Origin: RGIG1934 sp964492545
GTDB lineage: Bacteria; Bacillota; Clostridia; Lachnospirales; Lachnospiraceae
Length of the DNA: 29,001 nt
Direction: 5' to 3'
Assembly: GCA_964492545.1 (NCBI GenBank)
Contig: CAZBKO010000018.1
Location: 1 to 29,001 of the forward strand
Both the position numbers and the translations under genes were made by a program. Of this stretch, positions 22,206 to 29,001 are shown one piece after another (within the stretch, counting starts at the first letter, position 1; each line of letters opens with the position of its first letter). The notes beneath the pieces were generated by a model. That model was not told the origin of the DNA and ran no database searches. It saw only the letters and a list, made by a program, of their open reading frames with translations.

Positions 22206-24059
22206 TTAAAAATCAATTTTACAGTTAGGTACGATATTATGGAATTCATCCACCTGTGCCTTAGTAATATTAGTATTCTTAACATTCAAATACTTAAGAT
22301 TTTGAAGTCCTGCAAGAGATGCAATACTGGAAATATTGGTTCCCCATAAGTCAAGATATGTTAACTTGTCAAGTATTGCTAATGCTGAAATATCAGTTAC
22401 TCTAGTATTTCTAAGTGCTAGGTATGTTAACTTATTACATTTCATAAGTGGTGTAACATCACTAACCATATTATTACTAAGAATAAGCTTCTGTAACTCA
22501 GGGCATTTCTCAAGTACCTGAATACTTCCAACGTCCATATGTTCAACATCAAGCTCTGTAATATCATCTTCAAATCTAACCTTACCAAGCTGAAGCTTAA
22601 TAATCTTCTTAAGTGTTGACTTAAAGAATGAACCACCTTCTTTGGCTTTCTTGCCTGCTTCAACAGCTTTTTGAACTGCAATCTCAGCTTCTGTCAGCTT
22701 AACCTCGTTATTCTGTGCCTTTTCCTGAACAGGCTGTGGTGCTGGTGCTGCTACAGGCTGTGACACTGGTTGTGGTGCTGGTGCTGGTGCTGCTACAGGC
22801 TGTGACACTGGCTGTGGTGTAGCTGGTGTTTCAACTGGTTGCACAGGTGTTGGTGTTTCAACTGGTTGTGCAATTGGCTGCACAGGTGTTGGCTGTGCTA
22901 TAGGCTGTACACGTACAGGTTCTGCGGCTGTTTCAGTCTTAGGAACTCCAATACTTACAACAATCTTCTTGCTCTCAAAATCTTCCTGTGGCTTAGGTTG
23001 TACAGGTGCTGCCGGTGCTGGAGCATCCGGTCTTCCTGTAACGACCATCCGCTTATTACCTGATGCATCTGTTTCCAAAACACTATAGTATAAAGCATCT
23101 ATCAAATCGTTGACATTCTGATATCTGTCCTCAGCTCTAAGTGATAATCCTTTCATAATGGCGTATTCAGTCTCAGGCCATATATTCGCATCAAACTTAG
23201 ATAATGGTTCAACATTATCTTCAATAATTCTCTCTAAAGCTTCCTGTGGTGTTACTCCTGATATCATTCTGTACATTGTTGCACACAATGCATAGACATC
23301 TGTCCATGGTCCCTGACTTCCCTTGGCTCTATATTGCTCTTCCGGTGCATAACCACGCTTAAGTACAACGGTAATACTCTTATGGTCTTCACTGTTAGTA
23401 ACTCGCGCTGCGCCAAAATCAGTAAGCTTAATCTGCTTACTCTTAGTTATCATTATATTATCAGGGCTAATATCTCTATGTATCATACCTGTCTCATGAA
23501 TCTTAACCATTGATTCGAGCACAGGCTTCATTAACTTGATAACCTCATTCTGCTTCATGGTACCGCCACACTTAGTAAGATACTGCTTAAGTGTCATACC
23601 ATTGATGTATTCCATTATTATGTATGCTGTCTCATTCTCAAAAAAGAAATCCTTAACAGTAACAATACCTGGTAAATCTGCAAACATCGTAAGATTTCTA
23701 GCTTCTCTGAGGTACTTCTCCAATCCCTCTTTGAATAATTCTGTACTCTCTCCTGCGAAAATGCTAAGTGCACTATCAACTGCCGCATCTCTTGTAGCCA
23801 ATTCAGATGGAAAATACTCCTTAATAGCTACAGGCTGTCCAAGTTCTAGGTTAAATCCAATATATGTAATACCAAAACCACCTTCGCCTATTACACTTCC
23901 TACCATATACTTCTCTTTCAATATAGTAAATGGTCTCAAACTTCTAGGTGATGGTGAATAAGTTGTCTTGTCAAACCCACACAATGGACAAGGTAATTCT
24001 GGTTCATCCAAAACTGCCATACAGCCTGGGCATAAACACGATGGATTAATGTTGCTCAT
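22206..24059 (-). CDS. Ser/Thr protein kinase: zinc ribbon, kinase, Pro-rich linker, leucine-rich repeats
   Basis: 617-residue soluble Hanks-type kinase. A zinc ribbon (Cys10/Cys13 and Cys24/Cys27) is followed by the kinase domain (about 51-325). The kinase has a Gly-rich loop IGEGGFGITY, ATP Lys80 in VAIKEY, the catalytic loop HRDISPDN (Asp196), DFGAAR (Asp214), and the activation/P+1 segment RGYAPEEQY. The catalytic Asp is followed by Ile-Ser-Pro rather than the usual Leu-Lys-Pro. A Pro/Ala/Gln/Val linker of repeats (about 345-446), a short charged helix, and about four leucine-rich repeats of roughly 22 residues (515-600) end the protein. There is no membrane helix and no PASTA domain, so it is not PrkC. 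It lies 78 bases after the PP2C gene. All catalytic residues are present, so it should be active; the LRRs may bind substrate or sensor proteins. Confidence 0.93.
   Translation of the reverse strand: MSNINPSCLCPGCMAVLDEPELPCPLCGFDKTTYSPSPRSLRPFTILKEKYMVGSVIGEGGFGITYIGFNLELGQPVAIKEYFPSELATRDAAVDSALSIFAGESTELFKEGLEKYLREARNLTMFADLPGIVTVKDFFFENETAYIIMEYINGMTLKQYLTKCGGTMKQNEVIKLMKPVLESMVKIHETGMIHRDISPDNIMITKSKQIKLTDFGAARVTNSEDHKSITVVLKRGYAPEEQYRAKGSQGPWTDVYALCATMYRMISGVTPQEALERIIEDNVEPLSKFDANIWPETEYAIMKGLSLRAEDRYQNVNDLIDALYYSVLETDASGNKRMVVTGRPDAPAPAAPVQPKPQEDFESKKIVVSIGVPKTETAAEPVRVQPIAQPTPVQPIAQPVETPTPVQPVETPATPQPVSQPVAAPAPAPQPVSQPVAAPAPQPVQEKAQNNEVKLTEAEIAVQKAVEAGKKAKEGGSFFKSTLKKIIKLQLGKVRFEDDITELDVEHMDVGSIQVLEKCPELQKLILSNNMVSDVTPLMKCNKLTYLALRNTRVTDISALAILDKLTYLDLWGTNISSIASLAGLQNLKYLNVKNTNITKAQVDEFHNIVPNCKIDF
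22722..22910 (-). repeat. Repetitive coding sequence for the kinase Pro-rich linker
   Basis: Imperfect repeats encode blocks such as PVQPIAQPTPVQPIAQP, PVETPTPVQPVETP and two copies of PVSQPVAAPAPAPQ (residues about 384-446). The two PVSQPVAAPAP copies are near-identical in DNA, so length variation between strains is likely. Confidence 0.85.
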
Positions 24060-24103
24060 ATGTACTCCTCCCTACGTAGTATTATATAATTCTGTCTATT
24101 TTC

Positions 24104-24132
24104 AGTATAACACTTTTGAAGGCTATTTGCAA
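24104..24132 (-). promoter_or_regulatory. Possible sigma-A promoter of the kinase gene
   Basis: TTGCAA (24132-24127), a 17-base spacer and TATACT (24109-24104) on the minus strand, about 45 bases before the kinase ATG and just after the PP2C stop. Confidence 0.5.
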
Positions 24133-24137
24133 ATAGA

Positions 24138-24869
24138 TTATTCTCTTATCCACACTGCTATTGCTGAATAATTGTCCATATTTCTATTCTCTCCTGCCTG
24201 CTTCACAATATCAGTCATCAAGACAAGCCATTCTTCAACATTCGCCGCCTTTTTAAGACACGTAAGCATCTGTTTCTCATCAATCAATTCCCAAAATCCA
24301 TCTGTGCAAATGAGGAAGGAATCCCCTGTTTCTACAGAGTCCTCCTCAACTACATCATATTTAGGTCTATCCCACTCAACTCCCATAACCTTGAGTAATC
24401 TGCTTCTGTCAGGATGATTTCTTATATCCTTCTCACTTATCTCACCAATCGTAACAAGCATCTGTGGTACAGAATGATCCTTGGTCTGATCAGATATCTT
24501 TCTTGCCTTGAATCTATATAGTCTCGAGTCTCCTACATGACCCCATCCAACCTTGTTATCTCCAATTACAAGCATTGTCAAGGTTGTCTTAAGCTCATCA
24601 TAAGCATCCTCACGCGCCTGCTTATCCATAAGCCTTTCCTGACTTACTTCAAATGCTTCTCTAAGAAAATATTCGCTATAGCCTTCCTGATTAAATACTT
24701 CTCCTGTGGTATCGACCACCAGTCTTGAAGCTACTTCTCCACGTTCATGTCCTCCAAGTCCATCAGCCACCGCAAAGCAGTATTCATTATTAAATTCATA
24801 TTCGCCGATACAATCCTCATTATTCTTTCTATCTCCCGGATCTGTCAGCATGCTATATGTAATCTGCAT
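24138..24869 (-). CDS. PP2C-family Ser/Thr protein phosphatase
   Basis: Soluble metal-dependent phosphatase of 243 residues, the partner that should reverse the kinase encoded next. It shows all core PP2C motifs in order: DRKNNEDC, VADGLGGHERGEVAS with the metal-binding Asp and Gly, GHVGDSRLYRF, LLICTDGFWELI in the form FLICTDGFWEL, and a C-terminal DNYSAIAVW with the last metal Asp. The frame is open to a GTG at 24887, but GGAGG lies four bases before the ATG at 24869, so the latter is chosen. Kinase and phosphatase genes are often paired like this in Firmicutes (compare prpC-prkC), but this kinase lacks the PASTA receptor half. Confidence 0.93.
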   Translation of the reverse strand: MQITYSMLTDPGDRKNNEDCIGEYEFNNEYCFAVADGLGGHERGEVASRLVVDTTGEVFNQEGYSEYFLREAFEVSQERLMDKQAREDAYDELKTTLTMLVIGDNKVGWGHVGDSRLYRFKARKISDQTKDHSVPQMLVTIGEISEKDIRNHPDRSRLLKVMGVEWDRPKYDVVEEDSVETGDSFLICTDGFWELIDEKQMLTCLKKAANVEEWLVLMTDIVKQAGENRNMDNYSAIAVWIRE

Positions 24870-24944
24870 ATTTCCTCCAGAGCTCACTAAATTCTTATAG
24901 TCTATAATACCAACTTTCTCGTCATTTTAAAAGTCCTTTTTATA

Positions 24945-26237
24945 CTAAAATATCTTTTTCTTATATATTTTACCTGTAAAAATAACAAGTACAAACATGG
25001 TAATTACCATAAGTACAAGGCTTACAAGGGTATTTGCAATGCTAATCTGTCCAAGTAAAATATCTGTTGGTAACTTAAAAACTGCAAGTGGTGGAATTAA
25101 ATCTACCTTGTCAGCAAATGAACCATTCTTAAGTGGCAGCATATAGGTTAAGAGAAATCCACCAACAACAATGAGATTGTATATTGCTAATGAATTGTTA
25201 AGCTCCTCCGCTCTCTTTGCTCCCGCTGACACAAGTGCTGCCAGTATACAATACAAAACAAATCCCATACACATAGCTACTAAAAACATAATAACTGAAT
25301 ATGGTGTAAATGCATTTCCTGCATCCTCCCTAACAAGATTAATAACCTCCAACACTATATTTTTATAGCCCGGTGTCACTGCTGCCGCTATCTTATCACC
25401 AATCAGGAAGCCTGCGACGCCCATCACAACCCACAATGTCATCTGGCCTATTGCCACACATGCCATTCCAAGAACCTTTCCTGTTATAATTGCATATGGT
25501 CTAACTGTAGTAAGCATTGTTTCCATAAGCTTTGATGATTTTTCTGAAATAACACACTTGCTTATACTCTGTCCATACATAAGAAGCATCATGTACATAA
25601 GGAGTACAAATATCATTGGCACTCCAATTTTTACCAGCTCCTCACCCATTGTATCAGCATCCTCGCCTGTCTGACTTACAGTTGCATTTACTGGTGTTAA
25701 TATTGTCACAAGCTTTTCCATATCAATACCGGAATTAACCAGCTTCATGTTTGAGAAATATCCTTCAAACATATCAAGGAACTCATCTCCGCTATCCTTT
25801 GATACATTACTTTTATCGGGAATCAGCATTTCAAGCTTATATACTTTTTTATCCTCAGACTTATCTTCATAGGTGTGGATAATGACGCTATCCTTTTCTT
25901 CAAGATACTTTTCTTCTATTGTTTTCAAATCTGAATTATCAAGAGTCAGCTTAATATCTTTTGCTTCCTCCTCGTACATAGTTGAAAATGTATCAAAATT
26001 ATCATTTATAATTCCTGTTTCATCACAAACAATTACTTCTTTCATTGTAAGCTCTGCCTTCTTGTCATCACCTACCAATGATACAATAATGTTTATGGCT
26101 GATAAGCCCACAAGTGCTATTATTGCAACTATTACTGTAACTAATTTGAATTTACCTGCCGAAATCTGCTGCCTCAGGGTAAACGAAAGCACATTGTTCC
26201 ACCCGAAAAAAGCACCTTTCTTTTTTGAAGTACTCAT
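24945..26237 (-). CDS. NatB-like ABC-2 type transporter permease (second of the pair)
   Basis: 430-residue membrane protein of the ABC-2/NatB family. TM1 (about 33-54) is followed by a large external domain (about 60-205) and about five further helices in the C-terminal half (VLLMYMMLLMYG, ITGKVLGMACVAIGQMTLWVVMG and others). The family's KSSKLMETMLTTVRPYAIITGKVLG segment is present between helices. Its ATG lies one base after the stop of the preceding permease, indicating coupled translation, and an AAAGGGGG precedes it by about eight bases. Together with the upstream permease and ATPase it should form an exporter. NatAB exports sodium, but many relatives export peptides, lipids or drugs, so the substrate is open. 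Confidence 0.88.
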   Translation of the reverse strand: MSTSKKKGAFFGWNNVLSFTLRQQISAGKFKLVTVIVAIIALVGLSAINIIVSLVGDDKKAELTMKEVIVCDETGIINDNFDTFSTMYEEEAKDIKLTLDNSDLKTIEEKYLEEKDSVIIHTYEDKSEDKKVYKLEMLIPDKSNVSKDSGDEFLDMFEGYFSNMKLVNSGIDMEKLVTILTPVNATVSQTGEDADTMGEELVKIGVPMIFVLLMYMMLLMYGQSISKCVISEKSSKLMETMLTTVRPYAIITGKVLGMACVAIGQMTLWVVMGVAGFLIGDKIAAAVTPGYKNIVLEVINLVREDAGNAFTPYSVIMFLVAMCMGFVLYCILAALVSAGAKRAEELNNSLAIYNLIVVGGFLLTYMLPLKNGSFADKVDLIPPLAVFKLPTDILLGQISIANTLVSLVLMVITMFVLVIFTGKIYKKKIF

Positions 26238-26238
26238 A

Positions 26239-27618
26239 TTATTGTACCCCCTTTTTATTATTCTTATATATTCGGATTACATCTGATATCTTCAGTTTTT
26301 CGCCATTATGATAAATGATTTCCTCATACACATTAGATGTAAATATTGTTATAAGAGCTAAAGATAATGCCATGCAGATTACTGCTATAGCACCTGGTAA
26401 TAAGCCTATTTCTCCAACCATCATAAATCCCGGAAGGCAAAATGGTGCTGAAATAGGGAAAATACATGCACCAATCATCAGTGCTGCAGGACATGAATCA
26501 AACATATAAGCCATGGCCAGACCAATTCCAAGATAGGCACCGATTAACATGGTAAATGTGTATATCTTCATTCCCTCTGCCATTTCCTCAAGCTTATTAA
26601 CTGTTGAGCCAACCAGTCCACCTAACATTTCATAGAAAAGTATACCCATCAGCAGAACAACAAGTGCGATAATAATATTAACTGCATTAAGTCCGCTTAG
26701 CACATCAGTGTTAAGTACTCCCTTTAAATTAGCAGGTATGTTTTTACTTAAAAACGAACCATATATAACGTCATTTAACAGATATGATAATACAAATCCT
26801 ATTACAAATATAAGTATTTCTATTACCGTTGTAGCAAATACAGCAATTACTTTTCCAATGATTATTGCCATTGGTTTTATGGATGTTAAAAGATATTCAA
26901 CAATTTTCGATGTTTTTTCTGTAATAATGACTCCGGCAACACCTTCACCAGATATTGCAACTATGAAAACCATAACTGTAATCATAAATAAAACCACTGA
27001 ATACTTATTCATATCACTGTCACTATCTTTTTCTTCGTTGTCACCATTTTCATTGATATCTTCTTGGTCATAGGTCTTAACCTCTGTATCAACACTCTGA
27101 TTAACAGCATCTAATTGTTCCTCTGTAATACCCAGGGAATTTGCCATAATCATTCCAAATTCCATTTCAAAATCAGATATATAGTTTTCCGCATCATCTC
27201 GGGAAATATCTGTCTTTTCGCCATACTCAAACTGAGCACTAAATCCTTTTTCCTCATCATAATCAAATACCATCAGCATATCTGATTTGGCTTTATCATC
27301 AGAATTAAGTTTTTCTTCTTCTGTTTCCTTATCAGTATCTGCTATTGTGTACTCAATTTTCTTATATTGATCATGTTCTCCAAGCACATATCCTATTGAC
27401 TCAGTCAAATCAATATCTGTATTATTAATGATAGCAATATTTTTAATTGAACTCGGTGACACGCTTCCATTTCCATTAATCATACTCATTACCGGCAGTG
27501 AAGCGATGGCAATCACAAGAAAAATCGCTGTTGTAATTATTGTTGATTTGCTTTTAAAATTTTGTGAAAGTGTGAACCAAAACACATCCTTCCACCCGGT
27601 GAAATTATTTTTCTTCAT
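26239..27618 (-). CDS. NatB-like ABC-2 type transporter permease (first of the pair)
   Basis: About 459-residue membrane protein with the same plan as the following gene. It has TM1 (about 27-48), an external domain of about 150 residues that is very acidic (about 85-205), then five to six helices. TEKTSKIVEYLLTSIKPMAIIIGKVIA is the family's conserved interhelical segment. The frame opens at a GTG (27624), but the AGG-containing ribosome site fits the ATG at 27618 better. The start overlaps the ATPase gene by 14 bases. The two permeases are diverged paralogues that probably form a heterodimer. Confidence 0.87.
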   Translation of the reverse strand: MKKNNFTGWKDVFWFTLSQNFKSKSTIITTAIFLVIAIASLPVMSMINGNGSVSPSSIKNIAIINNTDIDLTESIGYVLGEHDQYKKIEYTIADTDKETEEEKLNSDDKAKSDMLMVFDYDEEKGFSAQFEYGEKTDISRDDAENYISDFEMEFGMIMANSLGITEEQLDAVNQSVDTEVKTYDQEDINENGDNEEKDSDSDMNKYSVVLFMITVMVFIVAISGEGVAGVIITEKTSKIVEYLLTSIKPMAIIIGKVIAVFATTVIEILIFVIGFVLSYLLNDVIYGSFLSKNIPANLKGVLNTDVLSGLNAVNIIIALVVLLMGILFYEMLGGLVGSTVNKLEEMAEGMKIYTFTMLIGAYLGIGLAMAYMFDSCPAALMIGACIFPISAPFCLPGFMMVGEIGLLPGAIAVICMALSLALITIFTSNVYEEIIYHNGEKLKISDVIRIYKNNKKGVQ

Positions 27619-28570
27619 TCTCACTACCTACTTTCTCAACAAATATTTCATGTAAAGATGGCTCTCTAAGCTCGAATTTTATAACAGAAACATTATTTTC
27701 GGTAAGTGTTTTTAGGAATTTCATAGCCTGTTCTTCCCCGGTAACCTTTATGTAATATCCCTCTGCTGTCTTATTAACGTCTACAAATCCGGCATTTGCA
27801 ATGTAATCACCAATTTCTTCCTCACACTTAACAAACATATTAACACGTCCATAGCTTTTCTTAATATCATTAAGATTTCCCTGAAGAACAGCATTTCCAC
27901 GATTGAGTATAGTTATATCTGTACAGAATTCCTCGATTGTCTCCATCTGATGACTAGACATAATAATATATTTATTTTTTGAAATTTCTTCGTTGATTAT
28001 ATCCTTGAAAAGATCAGCATTTACAGGATCAAGTCCACTTAACGGCTCATCAAGAACAATGATTTCAGGGTCAGATAAAAGTGCAGCCATAAGCTGGATT
28101 TTTTGCTGATTACCCTTTGACAACTGATCTGCTGTCTTTTTCTTAGGCTTTGCCTTTGATAACTTCATTTTCTTTCCGGTATTTTCCACCTTATCAGGAT
28201 AAATATACTCCTCTACCTTAAGTCTTTTTGACCAATATTCTATCTTCTTTTCTGCTGTCTTTTTGGAAACCCCCTTAAGCTTTGCAAAATAAAGAAGCTG
28301 GTCCATAAGTGTATATTTTGGATATAAACCTCTCTCTTCAGCAAGATATCCAACATTTGTAACCATTGGATCAAGTGTTTTTCCATTCCAAAGTACCTCT
28401 CCGCCTTCATGAGAAAGCATACCTAAAATAATTCTAATAGTTGTTGTTTTTCCGGCACCATTTGTTCCCAGTAATGCATATACCCCCGGCTTTTCCATCT
28501 TAAAGCTCAAATCATTTACTACTACCTTTTCCCCATACTTCTTAACAATATTATTTACTTCTAAAGACAT
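27605..28570 (-). CDS. NatA-like ABC transporter ATP-binding protein
   Basis: 321-residue ATPase that should power the two permeases encoded after it. Walker A is GTNGAGKT (35-42). The Q-loop region reads GYLAEERGLYP, where Glu replaces the usual Gln as in many NatA-type proteins. The signature is LSKGNQQK (150-157), Walker B with catalytic Glu is IIVLDEP (170-176), and the H-loop is SSHQ (205-208). A Lys-rich insertion (about 128-147) sits just before the signature, where most relatives are shorter. A C-terminal domain (about 235-321) of the NatA type is present. GAGGAAAT precedes the ATG. The regulator gene ends 69 bases upstream, so the two are probably co-transcribed. Confidence 0.93.
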   Translation of the reverse strand: MSLEVNNIVKKYGEKVVVNDLSFKMEKPGVYALLGTNGAGKTTTIRIILGMLSHEGGEVLWNGKTLDPMVTNVGYLAEERGLYPKYTLMDQLLYFAKLKGVSKKTAEKKIEYWSKRLKVEEYIYPDKVENTGKKMKLSKAKPKKKTADQLSKGNQQKIQLMAALLSDPEIIVLDEPLSGLDPVNADLFKDIINEEISKNKYIIMSSHQMETIEEFCTDITILNRGNAVLQGNLNDIKKSYGRVNMFVKCEEEIGDYIANAGFVDVNKTAEGYYIKVTGEEQAMKFLKTLTENNVSVIKFELREPSLHEIFVEKVGSENEEK

Positions 28571-28639
28571 ATTTCCTCATTTCTGCGGCATTTTTGAATT
28601 TTTTAGTGTCTTTGCCGCCGACACATATATGACATGCAA

Positions 28640-28843
28640 TTACTGCACTTCATCTTCCCAAAATAACTCATCAAGTGATTTGCCTAAAATGTGACAAATC
28701 GCCAGACACAGCTTGATTGTTGGATTATAATCTCCTTTTTCAATGGCATTTATAGTCTGCCTGGATACACCCGCCTTATCTGCTAAATCCTGCTGGGATA
28801 AATCCAGTGCTGCCCTCGCAGACTTAATTCTTAAATTCTTCAT
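28640..28843 (-). CDS. Small Cro/CI (Xre)-type HTH regulator
   Basis: 67-residue protein that is little more than an HTH_3 domain. It starts at MKNLRIKSARAALDLSQQDLADKAGVSRQTINAIEKG (broken here into helix 1-2 and the recognition helix VSRQTINAIEKG), followed by NPTIKLCLAICHILGKSLDELF. It belongs to the short YozG-like group often found before membrane or ABC transporter genes. AGGA touches an ATG at 28849 but lies six bases before the ATG at 28843, and the stop of the preceding gene overlaps this ATG (TGATG), so 28843 is the start. It probably regulates its own operon, including the ABC transporter. Confidence 0.92.
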   Translation of the reverse strand: MKNLRIKSARAALDLSQQDLADKAGVSRQTINAIEKGDYNPTIKLCLAICHILGKSLDELFWEDEVQ

Positions 28844-28950
28844 CAGCATTCCTCATCTTCTGTATATTCAGGCAAAACATATGATTTAATAATAATGGCT
28901 ATAGTTATTATGGCAAATAGTACAGCACAGGCAATATTAATTTCACTAAC
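28843..28950 (-). pseudogene. C-terminal remnant of a small membrane protein upstream of the HTH gene
   Basis: In the minus-strand frame ending at TGA 28845-28843, 34 codons read as a membrane helix and charged tail (NIACAVLFAIITIAIII, then KSYVLPEYTEDEEC). The stop overlaps the regulator's ATG, so a coupled gene stood here. Upstream the frame meets a TGA at 28953-28951, and no ATG, GTG or TTG start precedes the helix. The 5' part is therefore missing or displaced. Small membrane proteins often accompany YozG-like regulators. Either the gene is truncated or an assembly join lies near 28950. Confidence 0.5.
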
Positions 28951-28969
28951 TCAAACTTCGCACATAGAA

Positions 28970-29001
28970 ATTAGCTATGCACCTTGAAAATTCAATACCT
29001 G
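28970..29001 (+). other. Sequence resembling an rRNA-operon spacer or leader at the right edge
   Basis: The last bases include GCACCTTGAAAATTCAATA, which is close to the conserved CTTTGAAAACT-type motif seen before rRNA genes or in 16S-23S spacers of Clostridia. This is recall of a pattern, not an alignment. If right, a rRNA gene follows on the plus strand just outside the window. Confidence 0.3.

Noticed and set aside
24888..24944. Terminator between the PP2C gene and the ABC permease gene
   Set aside because: Only a five-base AAAAG/CTTTT stem is visible, which is too weak to call, so read-through from the transporter operon into the phosphatase gene cannot be excluded.
28575..28620. Inverted repeat GCGGCA/TGCCGC between the HTH gene and the ABC ATPase gene
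   Set aside because: Only six to seven pairs with a loop of more than 20 bases; it could be an operator or chance, and I could not support either.

Overview
This window looks like chromosomal DNA of a low-GC anaerobic Firmicute, most probably Lachnospiraceae (Clostridia). The basis is the AT-rich composition, strong GGAGG-type ribosome-binding sites, a eukaryote-type (UDPGP/UAP1) nucleotidyltransferase, a Ser/Thr kinase with an N-terminal CxxC/CxxC zinc ribbon, a DUF1292 protein, a FliD-like secreted-type protein and a chemoreceptor. The last two suggest a motile cell. I see no phage, IS element, integrase, tRNA or CRISPR array. Most of the window is housekeeping and envelope genes, and no stretch over 300 bases lacks a gene.

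Left part (1-9271): azlCD branched-chain amino acid exporter (+), with a divergent gene starting at the left edge and -35 boxes that overlap on the two strands. Then come an M1 metallopeptidase lipoprotein (-), an unrecognised coiled-coil protein (-), a small bitopic membrane protein with a Thr/Glu-rich tail (+), and the minus-strand group RG-repeat protein, UAP1-like pyrophosphorylase, argS. A CobO/BtuR-type ATP:corrinoid adenosyltransferase and a DUF1292 protein lie on the plus strand. Convergent genes are separated by near-perfect bidirectional terminators.

Middle (9280-15809, all minus): a methyl-accepting chemotaxis protein with a long lysine-rich N-terminal tail, a UvrD/PcrA-type helicase whose Q motif is recovered only by initiating at an AUA codon, gltX, and a two-gene unit. 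That unit has a good promoter, a 46-codon small ORF in a hairpin-rich leader, and a FliD-like protein whose start lies one base after the small ORF's stop.

Right (15813-28950, all minus): a long envelope and signalling stretch. In transcription order it holds the tail of a membrane protein, a Cro/CI-type regulator, a NatA-like ABC ATPase and two NatB-like permeases; then a PP2C phosphatase and a zinc-ribbon/kinase/Pro-rich/LRR protein; then MoxR ATPase, DUF58 protein, TgpA-like transglutaminase membrane protein and an LtaS-like polyglycerolphosphate/sulfatase-family enzyme. Tight spacing and overlaps support a MoxR-DUF58-transglutaminase-LtaS operon. Its position directly after the kinase/phosphatase pair suggests, as inference only, that phosphorylation may control the envelope machinery.

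Several starts were moved inward because the Shine-Dalgarno position decides them: azlC, azlD, M1 peptidase, UAP1-like, FliD-like, LtaS-like, PP2C, first ABC permease and HTH regulator. One was moved outward, the helicase. The main items for a second look are the leader upstream of the FliD-like gene, the kinase/MoxR/transglutaminase/LtaS block, the AUA start, the His-to-Tyr change at a predicted metal ligand of the LtaS-like enzyme, and the broken gene next to an rRNA-spacer-like sequence at the right edge.
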